Below are positions 34,500-43,512 of a DNA stretch of 57,917 bases, one piece after another. The stretch's first letter is position 1; each line of letters begins with the position of its first letter. The translations under genes were made by a program, and so were the position numbers. The stretch is from an uncultured Fibrobacter sp. (GTDB lineage: Bacteria; Fibrobacterota; Fibrobacteria; Fibrobacterales; Fibrobacteraceae), in assembly GCA_934700345.1 (NCBI GenBank), contig CAKUXP010000021.1, positions 1 through 57,917 of the forward strand, read 5' to 3'. Under the pieces are notes generated by a model, which was not told the origin of the DNA, made no database searches, and was given only the letters and a program-made list of their open reading frames with translations.

Positions 34500-35945
34500 A
34501 TGCTCTTTCTTTTTGCGCTGCTGATCGTCGCCTCGATTTTTGCGACAAAGATTTCAGACAAAATCGGAGTTCCGGTTTTGGTCGTATTCCTCGCCGTCGG
34601 AATCCTTGTCGGAAACGACGGACTGAACCTGGTCCAGTTCAACGATGCGAAAATCACGAAACAAATTGCGGATATCCTGCTCATCTTTATCCTGTTCGAT
34701 GGGGGATTTCGTACGACGCGCTCGGACTTGCAGCTCGTAGCAAAGCCGGGCATTCTTCTTGCGACTTTTGGCGTCGCAGCAACCGCTGCGGTACTCGGGG
34801 TTTCCATTCACTTCATCATGCACTACGATTGGCTACAGTCCATGATGATAGGTTCCATCATCTCTTCGACGGACGCTGCCGCGGTCTTCATGATTACCCG
34901 GCAAAATCCCATCCGGAAAAAACTGGCCGCAACGCTCAACGTCGAAAGCGCTGCAAACGACCCGATGGCGATTCTTCTAACGCTCGCCTTTGTCGGAAGC
35001 CTCGCCGGAAACAATTCCACTCCCGTTGGATTTCTCGCGGAACTCGCCTGGCAGTTTTCTGGCGGCATCATCGTCGGTTTTTTAATCAGCCGCGTCGCCA
35101 AGTTTCTCTTTGACCATCTCAAGTCCGAAAACCGCGGATACTACTATGTGCTCATCATCGGCACGATACTTCTCGGCTACGGCACGGCAGACGTCATCCG
35201 CGCAAACGGAATCATCGCCGTCTTCTTTATGGGATATTGGCTCGGCAATTCCGACTTTGTCGCCAAGCGAGGCGTAAGCAACTTCCTCGAAGGGATTTCC
35301 ACATTCTGCAACATGGCGCTCTTCCTGATGCTCGGGCTTCTCGCCTTTCCGCGGAGCTTTGTCCACGTCTGGAAAGAGGGGCTTCTGATCGCTGCGCTGA
35401 TGATTTTCGTTGCGCGGCCCATCGCCGTTTGGCTTTCGACACTACCCTTCAAATACTCCGCCAAGGAACGCGGGTTTCTCTGCTGGGGCGGTATCAAGGG
35501 GGCAGTCCCGATTGTGCTTGCCACGTATCCCGCCGCCTACGGACTTGATCCCAGCGAATCGGTTTTCAACATTATCTTCTTCGCGGTTATCGTCAGCTGC
35601 CTTCTGCAGGGAAGCTCGCTCGGTGTCCTCGCCCGCAAGCTGAAGCTTTCCATTCCCAAGCCGCCCGAATCGCCTTTTTCGATGGAACTACATTCCGTCA
35701 AGCGTTCCGATATGGACCTTGTGGAATTTCAGGTTTTCGACAACTCGTTCTGCGCCCACAAGACCATCCAAGAGCTAAAACTCGGCGCAGACATCGTCAT
35801 CACGTCCATTACCCGAAACGCCCGGCTGCTCCCGCCCCGAGGCGCGGTCAAGCTCGAACCCGACGACATCCTGTACATCCTGGTCCCGCTTTCTAAGCAG
35901 CACGACCTGCTCCAGTTTCTCGAACAGGGAAGCGCGCCGGTGTGA
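34500..35945 (+). CDS. K+/H+ or Na+/H+ antiporter, CPA1 family with TrkA-C domain
   Basis: About 12 membrane segments fill residues 1-395; the membrane-ion-site sequence ILLIFILFDGGFRT near 58 and SSTDAAAVFMITR near 120 and ESAANDPMAILLT near 148 are CPA1 signatures (paired Asp in NDP). Residues 400-481 form a cytoplasmic TrkA-C (RCK-C) domain, LVEFQVFDNSFCAHKTIQELKL. This layout is that of NhaP2/CvrA antiporters, which exchange cytoplasmic K+ for H+. Start MLFLFALLIV follows GGAG. It is the only transporter of this kind in the window. Confidence 0.9.
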   Translation: MLFLFALLIVASIFATKISDKIGVPVLVVFLAVGILVGNDGLNLVQFNDAKITKQIADILLIFILFDGGFRTTRSDLQLVAKPGILLATFGVAATAAVLGVSIHFIMHYDWLQSMMIGSIISSTDAAAVFMITRQNPIRKKLAATLNVESAANDPMAILLTLAFVGSLAGNNSTPVGFLAELAWQFSGGIIVGFLISRVAKFLFDHLKSENRGYYYVLIIGTILLGYGTADVIRANGIIAVFFMGYWLGNSDFVAKRGVSNFLEGISTFCNMALFLMLGLLAFPRSFVHVWKEGLLIAALMIFVARPIAVWLSTLPFKYSAKERGFLCWGGIKGAVPIVLATYPAAYGLDPSESVFNIIFFAVIVSCLLQGSSLGVLARKLKLSIPKPPESPFSMELHSVKRSDMDLVEFQVFDNSFCAHKTIQELKLGADIVITSITRNARLLPPRGAVKLEPDDILYILVPLSKQHDLLQFLEQGSAPV

Positions 35946-35977
35946 AGGGGGCCGTGGGCCTTCACCCAAAATCTTTT
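35942..35977 (+). terminator. Terminator of the antiporter gene
   Basis: GTGAAGG...CCTTCAC (35942-35964) closes a GC-rich stem that includes the stop codon, followed by CCCAAAATCTTTT. Confidence 0.6.
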
Positions 35978-36032
35978 AAATAAAGCGAAATTTCATCGCC
36001 CGAGCCACCTTATCCGACAGAACGACGAAGAA

Positions 36033-38363
36033 TTATTTAATTTGAATTTTTATGATTTTCCCTCCGTTTACCTCTCGGACCATATAAACCCCCTTGGCAA
36101 ATCCGGCATTTTTCAGCGTTTCGAGAAGGCCGTTTTTCACCACGTCAATGGTCGCCAAGAACTTGCCCGTTGCCGCAAATACATTATATCGCCCAGGGAC
36201 GGCGGCCCCAAACCGAACATCGGCCCTGCCACCTACGCCTTCCAAGTCGCCGATGGGAGCCGAGTCCTTTCCATCCTTTCCCTCGACAAAGTTGAAGTAA
36301 TCCATGTCGAACCAATCCGCAGTTGCGGTAAAACGCAAGACATGTATCCCGGCGGGCAAAGTCACGTTGGCCTTCACTTTGCCGTAATCATCAAAATTTT
36401 GTTCGTCATCGCCGGCGGACTTATTGGCGGCGGGGACAGCGACATCATCCGTCAAATCGTCTCCATCCAAGGAAACCTTGAAGCTAGAGCCGCCATCGGA
36501 AGCTACGGCGGCAAACAGGGTGTAATCCCCCGCCTTGGCAACGTTAACGGTGTATTCCAACCATTCGCCTTTCTGAATATATCCCACCACAATACGGTTT
36601 CCGGATTTTGCATAAAGATCAACCGGAGTATCCTTGCGATAATCGCTATTTCCGTGATTTTCGGCATCAACATCGCTATAGGACGCTCCCCCTTCGCCTT
36701 TGCCCGGGTCATCGAAGTTCTCCGCTTCAATTAGCCCCGGAATAATCCAAGGGGAAGCCGTAGCGTTATGAGCAGTTTGGGGAACAGGCTCCGCATAGTC
36801 CAAATGGATTTCGTCATCAACATCCGCTCCTATCTTGTACCAATCAAATTCCGCATAACCTCCGGCAGTCTTTGTGGCCATATTGAAAAGTCCAATGCGG
36901 TAACCGACAAACATTCCCAGGGTATAATAAAGATTCAGGTTGTCCGTAAACGCCGTCCAGGATTTTTCATCGGTACTATAATAAAACTTGGCGGAACCCC
37001 TATCCATAGGCAAATCAAAATCCACACGGAGAAAGACCTTGCTTCCGTTAATCCTTTCGGATTTAATCAAGTGTTTTCCATCCGAGCGTTCCTTGTAGTA
37101 AACCACTTCATAGGAATCGCCGTTTTTGGCAAGGCCCACATAGCCCATGGAATCCTGCAAGGCGACAATACCGGCAATATCGCCGTCTTTCATACCGGTG
37201 CCGTCCACCAAGGTGCGGCCAGAACATTTAGGGCCGAATGTGCGCTGGGTCAATGTATTTTTGGCAAAATAAAGCCTGTCGTCCACACGACCCGTAGTAA
37301 TTCTCAACTTTCCATCCCGCAACCGCCAATTGCCGTCATCGGGATTATGGTTCCACTGCCATTCCAAAGGAAGTTCGCCCGATTCAAAATCATCGGAGGC
37401 GACCAAGCCAAAGCCCGGCTCCACTTCGTTTGGCAAATCCAATGCGGCGGGAGCTTTGCCCCCATCGGGGACGGGCCAGCCATTCACCCACTTGGTCGGA
37501 ACAAGGTAAGGAATGCGGCCCACAGGACCGGAATCCCGGAAAAGCATGGCATACCACCGTCCATCGGGAGTATCGAAAATGCTTCCCTGGGCCACACCAT
37601 TGTCCTGCAAAAAAATCCTGCCCGTAAAACCCGAAAGCAAATTTTTCGATCGATAGACAACGGAAGTACGGCACTTGCCCGAGGGCCAGGAAATCGTATA
37701 CAGGTAATACTCGCCATTCACCTTTTCCATATGGGCGCCTTCCTGCTTTACAATATAACTGGAGCCCGCAACAGGCTCGATTTCGGTGCCGCCGACTTCA
37801 CCGCTTTTACCGCCGATCTTGATGCCACCGGCATCGTCATTCAGCTGGACATATTTGATGGGGGAATTTCCATAAAAAATCCATGCGGAACCGTCGTCGT
37901 CAAAAAAAAGCGATGGGTCGTGATAAAAAGGCAACAGGACTTCATCCCATTTTTCGTTTTTCAAATCTTTCGTCTTGTAAAGATGGGTTTTCCCAGTGGT
38001 ATACGAAGGGGTCAGCACATAAAAATAGCCATCCCGGAAACGGATACTTGAAGCCCAGGAGCCTTTGCCATAAGCATGTTTGCCATTCTCCAGATTCAAC
38101 TGATCGCTATTCGCCAAAGTCCGGTAGGCATATCCAACCGTACGCCATCGGGCCAAATCCTCGGAAGCCATCACGGGCACGCCGGGCGCCATGTGCATCG
38201 TGGTACTTACCATATAGTAGGTGTTTTCCACGCGAAGCATGGACACATCGGGGACATCGGCCCAAATAAGCGGATTGTTGACCGTAGCCGCAGCGGTGAA
38301 ACCCACAAAGCCTCCCAAAAGTATCGCGGCAATTTTTACTTTAATCCTATTTTCGCATTCCAT
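36033..38363 (-). CDS. GH43 beta-xylosidase/arabinofuranosidase with CBM6 and sorting tail
   Basis: Acts outside the cell on xylan or arabinan side chains. After a signal peptide (residues 1-26) the GH43 domain spans about 27-300; the acid/base set is visible as WADVPD (base Asp, residue 36 or 39), DPSLFFDDDGS (pKa Asp) and EGAHMEK (acid Glu). A beta-sandwich extension runs about 315-515. A CBM6 (residues 545-690; IEAENFDDPGKGEGG and DWFDMDYFNF) binds xylan. The C-terminus, NGLLETLKNAGFAKGVYMVR, is a Fibrobacter-type sorting domain. Follows the CE6 gene by about 95 bp; probably one operon with it. Confidence 0.93.
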   Translation of the reverse strand: MECENRIKVKIAAILLGGFVGFTAAATVNNPLIWADVPDVSMLRVENTYYMVSTTMHMAPGVPVMASEDLARWRTVGYAYRTLANSDQLNLENGKHAYGKGSWASSIRFRDGYFYVLTPSYTTGKTHLYKTKDLKNEKWDEVLLPFYHDPSLFFDDDGSAWIFYGNSPIKYVQLNDDAGGIKIGGKSGEVGGTEIEPVAGSSYIVKQEGAHMEKVNGEYYLYTISWPSGKCRTSVVYRSKNLLSGFTGRIFLQDNGVAQGSIFDTPDGRWYAMLFRDSGPVGRIPYLVPTKWVNGWPVPDGGKAPAALDLPNEVEPGFGLVASDDFESGELPLEWQWNHNPDDGNWRLRDGKLRITTGRVDDRLYFAKNTLTQRTFGPKCSGRTLVDGTGMKDGDIAGIVALQDSMGYVGLAKNGDSYEVVYYKERSDGKHLIKSERINGSKVFLRVDFDLPMDRGSAKFYYSTDEKSWTAFTDNLNLYYTLGMFVGYRIGLFNMATKTAGGYAEFDWYKIGADVDDEIHLDYAEPVPQTAHNATASPWIIPGLIEAENFDDPGKGEGGASYSDVDAENHGNSDYRKDTPVDLYAKSGNRIVVGYIQKGEWLEYTVNVAKAGDYTLFAAVASDGGSSFKVSLDGDDLTDDVAVPAANKSAGDDEQNFDDYGKVKANVTLPAGIHVLRFTATADWFDMDYFNFVEGKDGKDSAPIGDLEGVGGRADVRFGAAVPGRYNVFAATGKFLATIDVVKNGLLETLKNAGFAKGVYMVREVNGGKIIKIQIK

Positions 38364-38399
38364 ACGGAACTCCTAAATTTAACAGGGGACACCACGGAA

Positions 38400-38421
38400 G
38401 GTTCCTTTCCATAAAGGAACC
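38400..38421. terminator. Hairpin between the CE6 and GH43 genes
   Basis: GGTTCCTTT-CCAT-AAAGGAACC, a perfect 9-bp stem with a 4-nt loop, without a T run. In the transcript it lies 36 bp upstream of the GH43 start. It may trim or stabilise the mRNA. Confidence 0.5.
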
Positions 38422-38458
38422 GATAAGCAGAACGTCCATGGCCATTTTTGAAAATCAT

Positions 38459-40081
38459 TTACTTTTCATTACGGATTACAAAGGATTTCCGACCCGGAAG
38501 ACGAACCACATAGACTCCTTGTTTCTGCGCCACAGCCTTGGTGATGCGGTTTCCGTTCAAGTCGAAATACCAAGCTTCGTTCATATCCAAAGTTTTAATA
38601 TGGATATGATTGGCAATTTTCAAGGATTCTTTGGAGCTGCTGGAAACGGACGAAGGTTCGGCGGAAGAGAATGAGCTTTCAGAAGCAGAATCGAACTTTT
38701 TGAATTCCACATAATCAATATTCAGCCAATCCGATTCCACGGTTATTTTCAAATCGTAATCACCGGCCTTCAAGGACACCTTTCCACCGCCAATATCTTC
38801 GTAGGTATCATAGTCGGATCCTTTTTTGGAAACCATTGTTTCGCCGATTTTGAAATCATCCAAAGAAACAGAAATCGCTCCCGTCCCGTTGGTGCAGGCA
38901 AGGCGTCCAATCATTTCGTATTCCCCGTCTTCTTCCACATGGACCGAATACTTCATCCATTCGCCTTGCTGCGTGTAACCCACAGCCATACCCATACCCG
39001 CCTTATAAATGTCGACACCATCGCCCCGATATTCCTCCCCTCGGTTCGCAGCATCCATGTCAACGTAAGCCACGCCGGAACCGCCCTTGTTGTAATCTTC
39101 CGCTTGAATTTTGCCGGGAATTTTAAAGACATCGCCATAGGGACCATATTCTTCGGGTTTGTCACTGCCCGCAGAGCCGCCACCATACAGGGGGACTTCT
39201 ACGGCGGGGGCGCTCGGGTCCACCGTTTTATCAATCAGCTTCAACATTTCCGCAGCATAGCGCTTGCCCATTTCAACATAACCGTCATGGTCAAAGTGCA
39301 GACGGTCGCTCTGCATTCCGGTTCCCTGAGATTTGGCAACGCCAAATTTCGAAAAATAGCCGGAAAGCCCGTTCACCCGGGAACTCATACCGTGGCAAGC
39401 GCCGTCGTAAACCATTTCTCCCGCCACAAAAGGCAACTCCTCGGAAATACCCAAATCCTTTCGCATATCATCGTAAGTTTTCTTGACTATGGCTTCCCAA
39501 TTTCCCATACCGCCATCCGTTTCACCCTGATGAAAAATGAACCCCTTGATGACCCCCATTTCCTGCGCCTTTTTGGCAAGACCGATAATTGCCGCATAGT
39601 CATTCCCTTGGGAATCATAATCTTTTGCCCAATTGACAAGCCAACTTTCGGAGGAGTTCACATAGTTCCGCCATTGGTCCTTGTCAAAAAGCTTGATACT
39701 CGCACCCCCTACAGCCACGGGAATAATCCCGATAGTCACGCCGGGCATTTCCCGCGCCATGGTTTTGCCAAAGTAGTCGGCGACGGAAAGGCCTTCCCGA
39801 CAATGAAACATGGGGGGAACAGCCAATGCCCATTGCCCTTTGGCAAGCCGAATCGAAGTGCCGCCCTTACGGGAAGAACAGTCGATGCCGGACATCATCA
39901 CAAAATTGCCGACAGTGTCTTGATCCCCCGTTTGGATAGGCCCGGCACCAGCCATATTGGACTGACCATAAGCGATATAAATATGAAAATTCGGATTGGG
40001 AACCCCTTCCGCCCGTGGAACAAGCAATGAAAAAACACACGCAAAGCATACGGAAGCCGTCTTTATATTAAGAAAATTCAT
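38459..40081 (-). CDS. Carbohydrate esterase family 6 acetyl xylan esterase with CBM6 and sorting tail
   Basis: Removes acetyl groups from xylan so that xylanases and GH43 enzymes can act. After the signal peptide the SGNH-type block I motif reads YGQSNMAGAG with catalytic Ser near residue 41; block III/V parts FHQGETDG near 185 and DRLHFDHDGY near 260 supply the Asp and His. A CBM6 covers about 335-475 (IQAEDYNKGGSGVAYVD, DWLNIDYVEF). A Ser-rich linker (near 485-500) leads to the C-terminal sorting domain GNRITKAVAQKQGVYVVRL. This is the Axe6 architecture known from Fibrobacter. Confidence 0.94.
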   Translation of the reverse strand: MNFLNIKTASVCFACVFSLLVPRAEGVPNPNFHIYIAYGQSNMAGAGPIQTGDQDTVGNFVMMSGIDCSSRKGGTSIRLAKGQWALAVPPMFHCREGLSVADYFGKTMAREMPGVTIGIIPVAVGGASIKLFDKDQWRNYVNSSESWLVNWAKDYDSQGNDYAAIIGLAKKAQEMGVIKGFIFHQGETDGGMGNWEAIVKKTYDDMRKDLGISEELPFVAGEMVYDGACHGMSSRVNGLSGYFSKFGVAKSQGTGMQSDRLHFDHDGYVEMGKRYAAEMLKLIDKTVDPSAPAVEVPLYGGGSAGSDKPEEYGPYGDVFKIPGKIQAEDYNKGGSGVAYVDMDAANRGEEYRGDGVDIYKAGMGMAVGYTQQGEWMKYSVHVEEDGEYEMIGRLACTNGTGAISVSLDDFKIGETMVSKKGSDYDTYEDIGGGKVSLKAGDYDLKITVESDWLNIDYVEFKKFDSASESSFSSAEPSSVSSSSKESLKIANHIHIKTLDMNEAWYFDLNGNRITKAVAQKQGVYVVRLPGRKSFVIRNEK

Positions 40082-40472
40082 AACACTCCTCTTTTACATC
40101 ATTCACCAAATCTATCCTTTTCGCTGCCGGCGAACTTCAGCAGGGAGTCATATTCTACGGACAAAATGTCAACAAACAAAAGTTTACACTATCCCCGAAA
40201 AGGCAAACCACACCGTTGCAAAAGGCCGAATTTCCCTTCACGAATTTATACCCGCCAAGTTCCCGTTCACGTCGAATACGCCAAGGGAATCGCTTCATTC
40301 GCATTGAAATTCTCGATTTTCATTATCAAGCAAGTCGGGTCTTGGCAAAAAATTCCCAGACAATGGATTTTGGTGACTGGTTGAGTTTTCGATTCGCGCA
40401 CTCCGGACACCAACGCCAAAAACACAAAAACCCGCCCTGAAGACAAGGCGGTTTCTGCGAACAAAAAAGTTC
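40082..40472. other. Gap between the CE6 gene and rpmB
   Basis: No gene seen. 40082-40200 should hold the CE6 promoter and leader; 40421-40451 is the rpmB terminator. The rest (about 40200-40420) has short reading frames on both strands that look accidental. Confidence 0.45.
40421..40451 (-). terminator. Terminator of rpmB
   Basis: On the minus strand CCGCCTTG-TCTT-CAGGGCGG forms a stem (bulged) followed by GTTTTTGTGTTTTT. Confidence 0.75.
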
Positions 40473-40694
40473 TTAAATTCCGAGTTCCTGAATGACGGCA
40501 AAGATGCCGCGTTTCTGGATTGTGCGGAGACCCGCGGCACTCACGCGGAGAGTCACCCAACGATCTTCTTCCGGAACGTAGAAACGCTTCGTTTGAAGGT
40601 TCGGATACTGCTTCACCAACTTCTTGCGGTTGGAGTGCGAAACCATGTTGCCGACAAGGGCACCTTTTCCAGAAACTTGACAAATACGGCTCAT
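40473..40694 (-). CDS. rpmB: 50S ribosomal protein L28
   Basis: 73 residues, normal for L28. The family start MSRICQVSGKGALVGNMVSHS, the RFYVPEEDRWVTLRVSAAGLRTI core and the KRGI motif are present. It lacks the CXXC zinc version, as some L28 proteins do. Strong GGAG site. It lies 55 bp downstream of ispH and has its own terminator; a weak promoter may overlap the ispH end (TTGACG 40748-40753, TAATGT 40725-40730). Confidence 0.95.
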   Translation of the reverse strand: MSRICQVSGKGALVGNMVSHSNRKKLVKQYPNLQTKRFYVPEEDRWVTLRVSAAGLRTIQKRGIFAVIQELGI

Positions 40695-40724
40695 CGTATA
40701 AACTCCGTGTTTTTTATGGGCACA

Positions 40725-40753
40725 ACATTAGTTAATTTGACGGCTTTCGTCAA
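40725..40753 (-). promoter_or_regulatory. Possible promoter of rpmB
   Basis: Minus-strand TTGACG (40748-40753) and TAATGT (40725-40730) are 17 bp apart. The -10 is poor (3 of 6). The sequence also forms a TTGACG/CGTCAA hairpin. Confidence 0.3.
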
Positions 40754-41682
40754 GACGCAAGTTCCGCAGGTAGCGGAAACTTCACCTTTTCCTGCATCGT
40801 CACCCAATCCTCGACCTCGATTTCCGGGAATTTCCGTTTCATCCAGGTGACGACCCCTTGGACCAGGTCCTCCGGAGCGCTCGCTCCGCTTGAAAGTCCC
40901 ACGGTTTCAATCCCGTCGAACCAAGCCTCCTCGATGTTTTCCACGCTGTCAATCAAACGGGATGGGATTCCGTGCTCGGTTCCGAGTTCCGCGAGTCTGC
41001 TGGAATTCGAAGAGTTCTGCGACCCGACGACGAGCAAGAAATCGACCTTATCGCAAAGCGAAGCGACCGTCGCCTGCCGGTTCCCTGTCGCATAGCACAG
41101 ATCTCCGCGGACCGGCCCTTCGATATCGGGAAAGGCTTCGTGAAGCGCTTCGATTACGCCCTTCGTCTCCGACACGGAAAGCGTCGTCTGGGTGATGTAG
41201 GCAAGCCGAGTTCCCGCGGGAAAGGAAAGTTTCTTCACATCGTCCGCATTCCGGATGAGCGTCATGGAACCTTCCGGAAGCTGCCCCAAATGCCCTTCGA
41301 CTTCGGTGTGTCCGGCATGGCCGATAAGAATCACATGCCTTCCCGCCGCGTGATGCCTTTTCGCACTCATGTGTACGCGCTGCACCAGGGGGCAAGTCGC
41401 ATCGAGAACGTGCAGATTTCGCCGTTTCGCTTTTTCGTAAACATGTTCGGGAACACCGTGGGCGGAAAAGACGACGGTCGCGCCTTCGGGAACGTCATTC
41501 AGGTCTTCGACAAAGACGGCTCCTTGTTTGCGAAAACGGCTGACGACAAAAGCGTTGTGGACGATTTCATGACGGACATAAATCGGCGCACCGAATTTTT
41601 CAAGAGCCTTGGTCACGACATGCAAGGCGCGATCCACGCCGGCGCAAAAACCACGCGGGCTTGCCAGATAAAGTTTTTTCAT
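40750..41682 (-). CDS. ispH: 4-hydroxy-3-methylbut-2-enyl diphosphate reductase
   Basis: Last step of the MEP isoprenoid route, an iron-sulfur enzyme yielding IPP and DMAPP. The three cluster cysteines are seen in SPRGFCAGVDRA (residue 13), LDATCPLVQR (near 96) and GDLCYATGNRQ (near 195). HAGHTEVEG near 122, TQTTLS near 165 and VGSQNSSNS near 219 complete the family set. 310 residues is normal. The Kdo transferase gene overlaps its start by four bases. Confidence 0.96.
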   Translation of the reverse strand: MKKLYLASPRGFCAGVDRALHVVTKALEKFGAPIYVRHEIVHNAFVVSRFRKQGAVFVEDLNDVPEGATVVFSAHGVPEHVYEKAKRRNLHVLDATCPLVQRVHMSAKRHHAAGRHVILIGHAGHTEVEGHLGQLPEGSMTLIRNADDVKKLSFPAGTRLAYITQTTLSVSETKGVIEALHEAFPDIEGPVRGDLCYATGNRQATVASLCDKVDFLLVVGSQNSSNSSRLAELGTEHGIPSRLIDSVENIEEAWFDGIETVGLSSGASAPEDLVQGVVTWMKRKFPEIEVEDWVTMQEKVKFPLPAELAS

Positions 41683-42917
41683 TTTGAAGATTCCATCTGT
41701 TTTAATTTTGAAAAATCGCAGTCGAGAGTCTTGTTCCGTCTAAGGACCGTTTCGACAAATCGCCGAAACGCACCATAGGACGCCAAGATTCTTTCCCGTT
41801 CCCGTAAAAGAAAACGTTCCACATTTTGCGCAGACGGGAATTCCCTATCCGGGTATTCGGAAGGTTTCCGGATCTGGGCTAAGGCCTTTTCTTGCAAAAG
41901 CAAGCGAACCGCTTCCCGCTGTCCGCGAAAATACGGACCGATACATGTCGGCACATCCATCCGCAGCGATTCCCAAAAATCGTGCACGCCAAGCGAACGC
42001 GCAAACGAGCCGCCGACAATCGCTGCCCGGGAAACCCGCAAGACATCGGAAAGCCTGCCATAGGTCGTCACGAGAGAAACAGCGCCACGCTTCACGACAG
42101 GCCACTCCACCGCGGGAATGTTCCGTTCCAAGAACAAATTCCGAAAAGTCGAGATTTCCGATTCAAACCGCGGAGCGACCACCACAGCTTCACCGGAAGA
42201 CATCGCCAGTTCGAGCATTTCCACTAACGCCTTGGCCTCTTCCCGGTGAAACGACAGGAACGCAGTATCGACCAGAGGCTCAGCCTTTTCCAAACTTTTA
42301 CCATCGGATTTCGCCCACGGCAAGAGTTTCCAGTCCCCGCCGACAATCGCCTTCGCCGAGATCAAATAGTCGCCAGCCGCCATGAACCGGGCAAGATCCG
42401 CAGCCGTTTGCATCGAGACAAACCCGATGCAGCCGAACGATTCCGCCGAAAGGCATCGGTAGAAGCGCCCGGAAATCAGGGCAACCGAAGGAAATTTAAA
42501 GCGATGTCGCATCGCCGCCAGGAATCCCGGCCAAAGTTCATTTTCCGCAAGGACGAGCATCAGCGGTTTTGCGGTTTCCAAAAAGCGCTTCATTCCTCGC
42601 GGCGTATCCAGCGGAGCAATAGAAAGGGAGACGCCTCGTTGGGCAGCAATCGGATTCAAAAAAGATTCGACTTCAACCTTTTGCGTCGTAATTAAAATCG
42701 GCGGCAAATCCGAACACTCTTCGGTCAAAATTTTGGCTAGTCCAAGGAGCATCTTGCATTCCCCGAGGCTCGCTCCGTGCATCCACAGACACGGACCTTT
42801 TGCAAACGGTCCATCCAGGCGTTCCGCAATCCGAAACTTTTCATCCAGCGGAGCGACCTTGCTCGCCATGCGGGCCACGGCACCGACAATATTCCGAACG
42901 ATTTCCAAGCCAACCAT
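41679..42917 (-). CDS. waaA: 3-deoxy-D-manno-octulosonic acid transferase
   Basis: Adds Kdo to lipid A precursor at the inner membrane. The family pattern WMHGASLGECKM (near residue 44, normally HAVSVGE), LAPLDTPRGMKRFLE near 99 and VLAENELWPGFL near 119 is clear; a C-terminal nucleotide-sugar region includes VVVAPRFESEIS near 250 and AAIVGGSFARSLGVHDF near 307 (G-G-S/T pattern binding CMP-Kdo). Length 412 residues, as in GT30 members. It has no signal anchor that I can see at the N-terminus, though the first 20 residues are hydrophobic. Cluster context: methyltransferase, ABC exporter, ispH. Confidence 0.9.
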   Translation of the reverse strand: MVGLEIVRNIVGAVARMASKVAPLDEKFRIAERLDGPFAKGPCLWMHGASLGECKMLLGLAKILTEECSDLPPILITTQKVEVESFLNPIAAQRGVSLSIAPLDTPRGMKRFLETAKPLMLVLAENELWPGFLAAMRHRFKFPSVALISGRFYRCLSAESFGCIGFVSMQTAADLARFMAAGDYLISAKAIVGGDWKLLPWAKSDGKSLEKAEPLVDTAFLSFHREEAKALVEMLELAMSSGEAVVVAPRFESEISTFRNLFLERNIPAVEWPVVKRGAVSLVTTYGRLSDVLRVSRAAIVGGSFARSLGVHDFWESLRMDVPTCIGPYFRGQREAVRLLLQEKALAQIRKPSEYPDREFPSAQNVERFLLRERERILASYGAFRRFVETVLRRNKTLDCDFSKLKQMESSK

Positions 42918-42924
42918 AAGGACC

Positions 42925-43512
42925 TTAAAAATTCAATGCGAACGGCAAATCCAAATGCCGACGCAACACAAGCAGAAATGTATAAAACAAAAGCCAGAAC
43001 CATGTCCAGCGATCGCTCCAAAGTACATGACGGAACTTCTGCTTTTCATTCGATGCAAGCGTTTCCGGCATGCCGCTCTTCCCATTCGGGAAGAACATCG
43101 GCGTTTCGCTTTTCCAGTCGAGAAATGCCTGCCCGAATTTTTCCATCAAAAAAACGTCTTCGGATTTGGCGAGGGCGATTACAAACAAAGTAACGGCAAA
43201 AGCCAAGAAACCAGAAGCCGCACTCACGCCAAGATGAAACAGGATAAACGCAAAGCAAAAGCACAGGTTCGACAGATACAGCGGATGACGCAGCTTTGAG
43301 TAGATTCCAAAAGTTACAAGCTCCGGGGCGGATTTTTCCCTTCCCCGCGAATGTTCCCCGATGACGCGACGCGCTTCTAGTCGCAAGACAACGCCTAGCA
43401 GCGCAAGGCAAATCGCCGACAGGGAAATCCGTCCCGCCTCATACGGAAAAGCCCAAAGAATCAGAGCGAACACGCCCAGGATCTCTCCGCGAAACCGATA
43501 GAGCCGTTTCAT
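42925..43512 (-). CDS. Isoprenylcysteine carboxyl methyltransferase-like membrane protein
   Basis: 195 residues with five or six membrane segments. The family motif is visible: GIYSKLRHPLYLSNLCFCFAF (near residues 89-109; the RHPLYLS signature), with LVLRLEARRVIGEHSRG nearby. Members methylate diverse lipids or proteins; the substrate here is not predictable. It overlaps the ABC transporter gene by four bases and the Kdo transferase follows by seven, so it may act in the same envelope pathway. Confidence 0.8.
   Translation of the reverse strand: MKRLYRFRGEILGVFALILWAFPYEAGRISLSAICLALLGVVLRLEARRVIGEHSRGREKSAPELVTFGIYSKLRHPLYLSNLCFCFAFILFHLGVSAASGFLAFAVTLFVIALAKSEDVFLMEKFGQAFLDWKSETPMFFPNGKSGMPETLASNEKQKFRHVLWSDRWTWFWLLFYTFLLVLRRHLDLPFALNF

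Noticed and set aside
33530..35113. A single 527-residue fusion of the decarboxylase and the antiporter region
   Set aside because: After the deletion join the frame reads nonsense through the antiporter gene, which is intact in another frame from 34500.
36768..38051. A 427-codon plus-strand frame opposite GH43
   Set aside because: The GH43 catalytic motifs are on the minus strand and this frame has no recognisable features.
38400..38421. Operator for a xylan regulator
   Set aside because: The perfect 9-bp arms with a 4-nt loop fit an RNA hairpin better than a protein site; kept as a hairpin.
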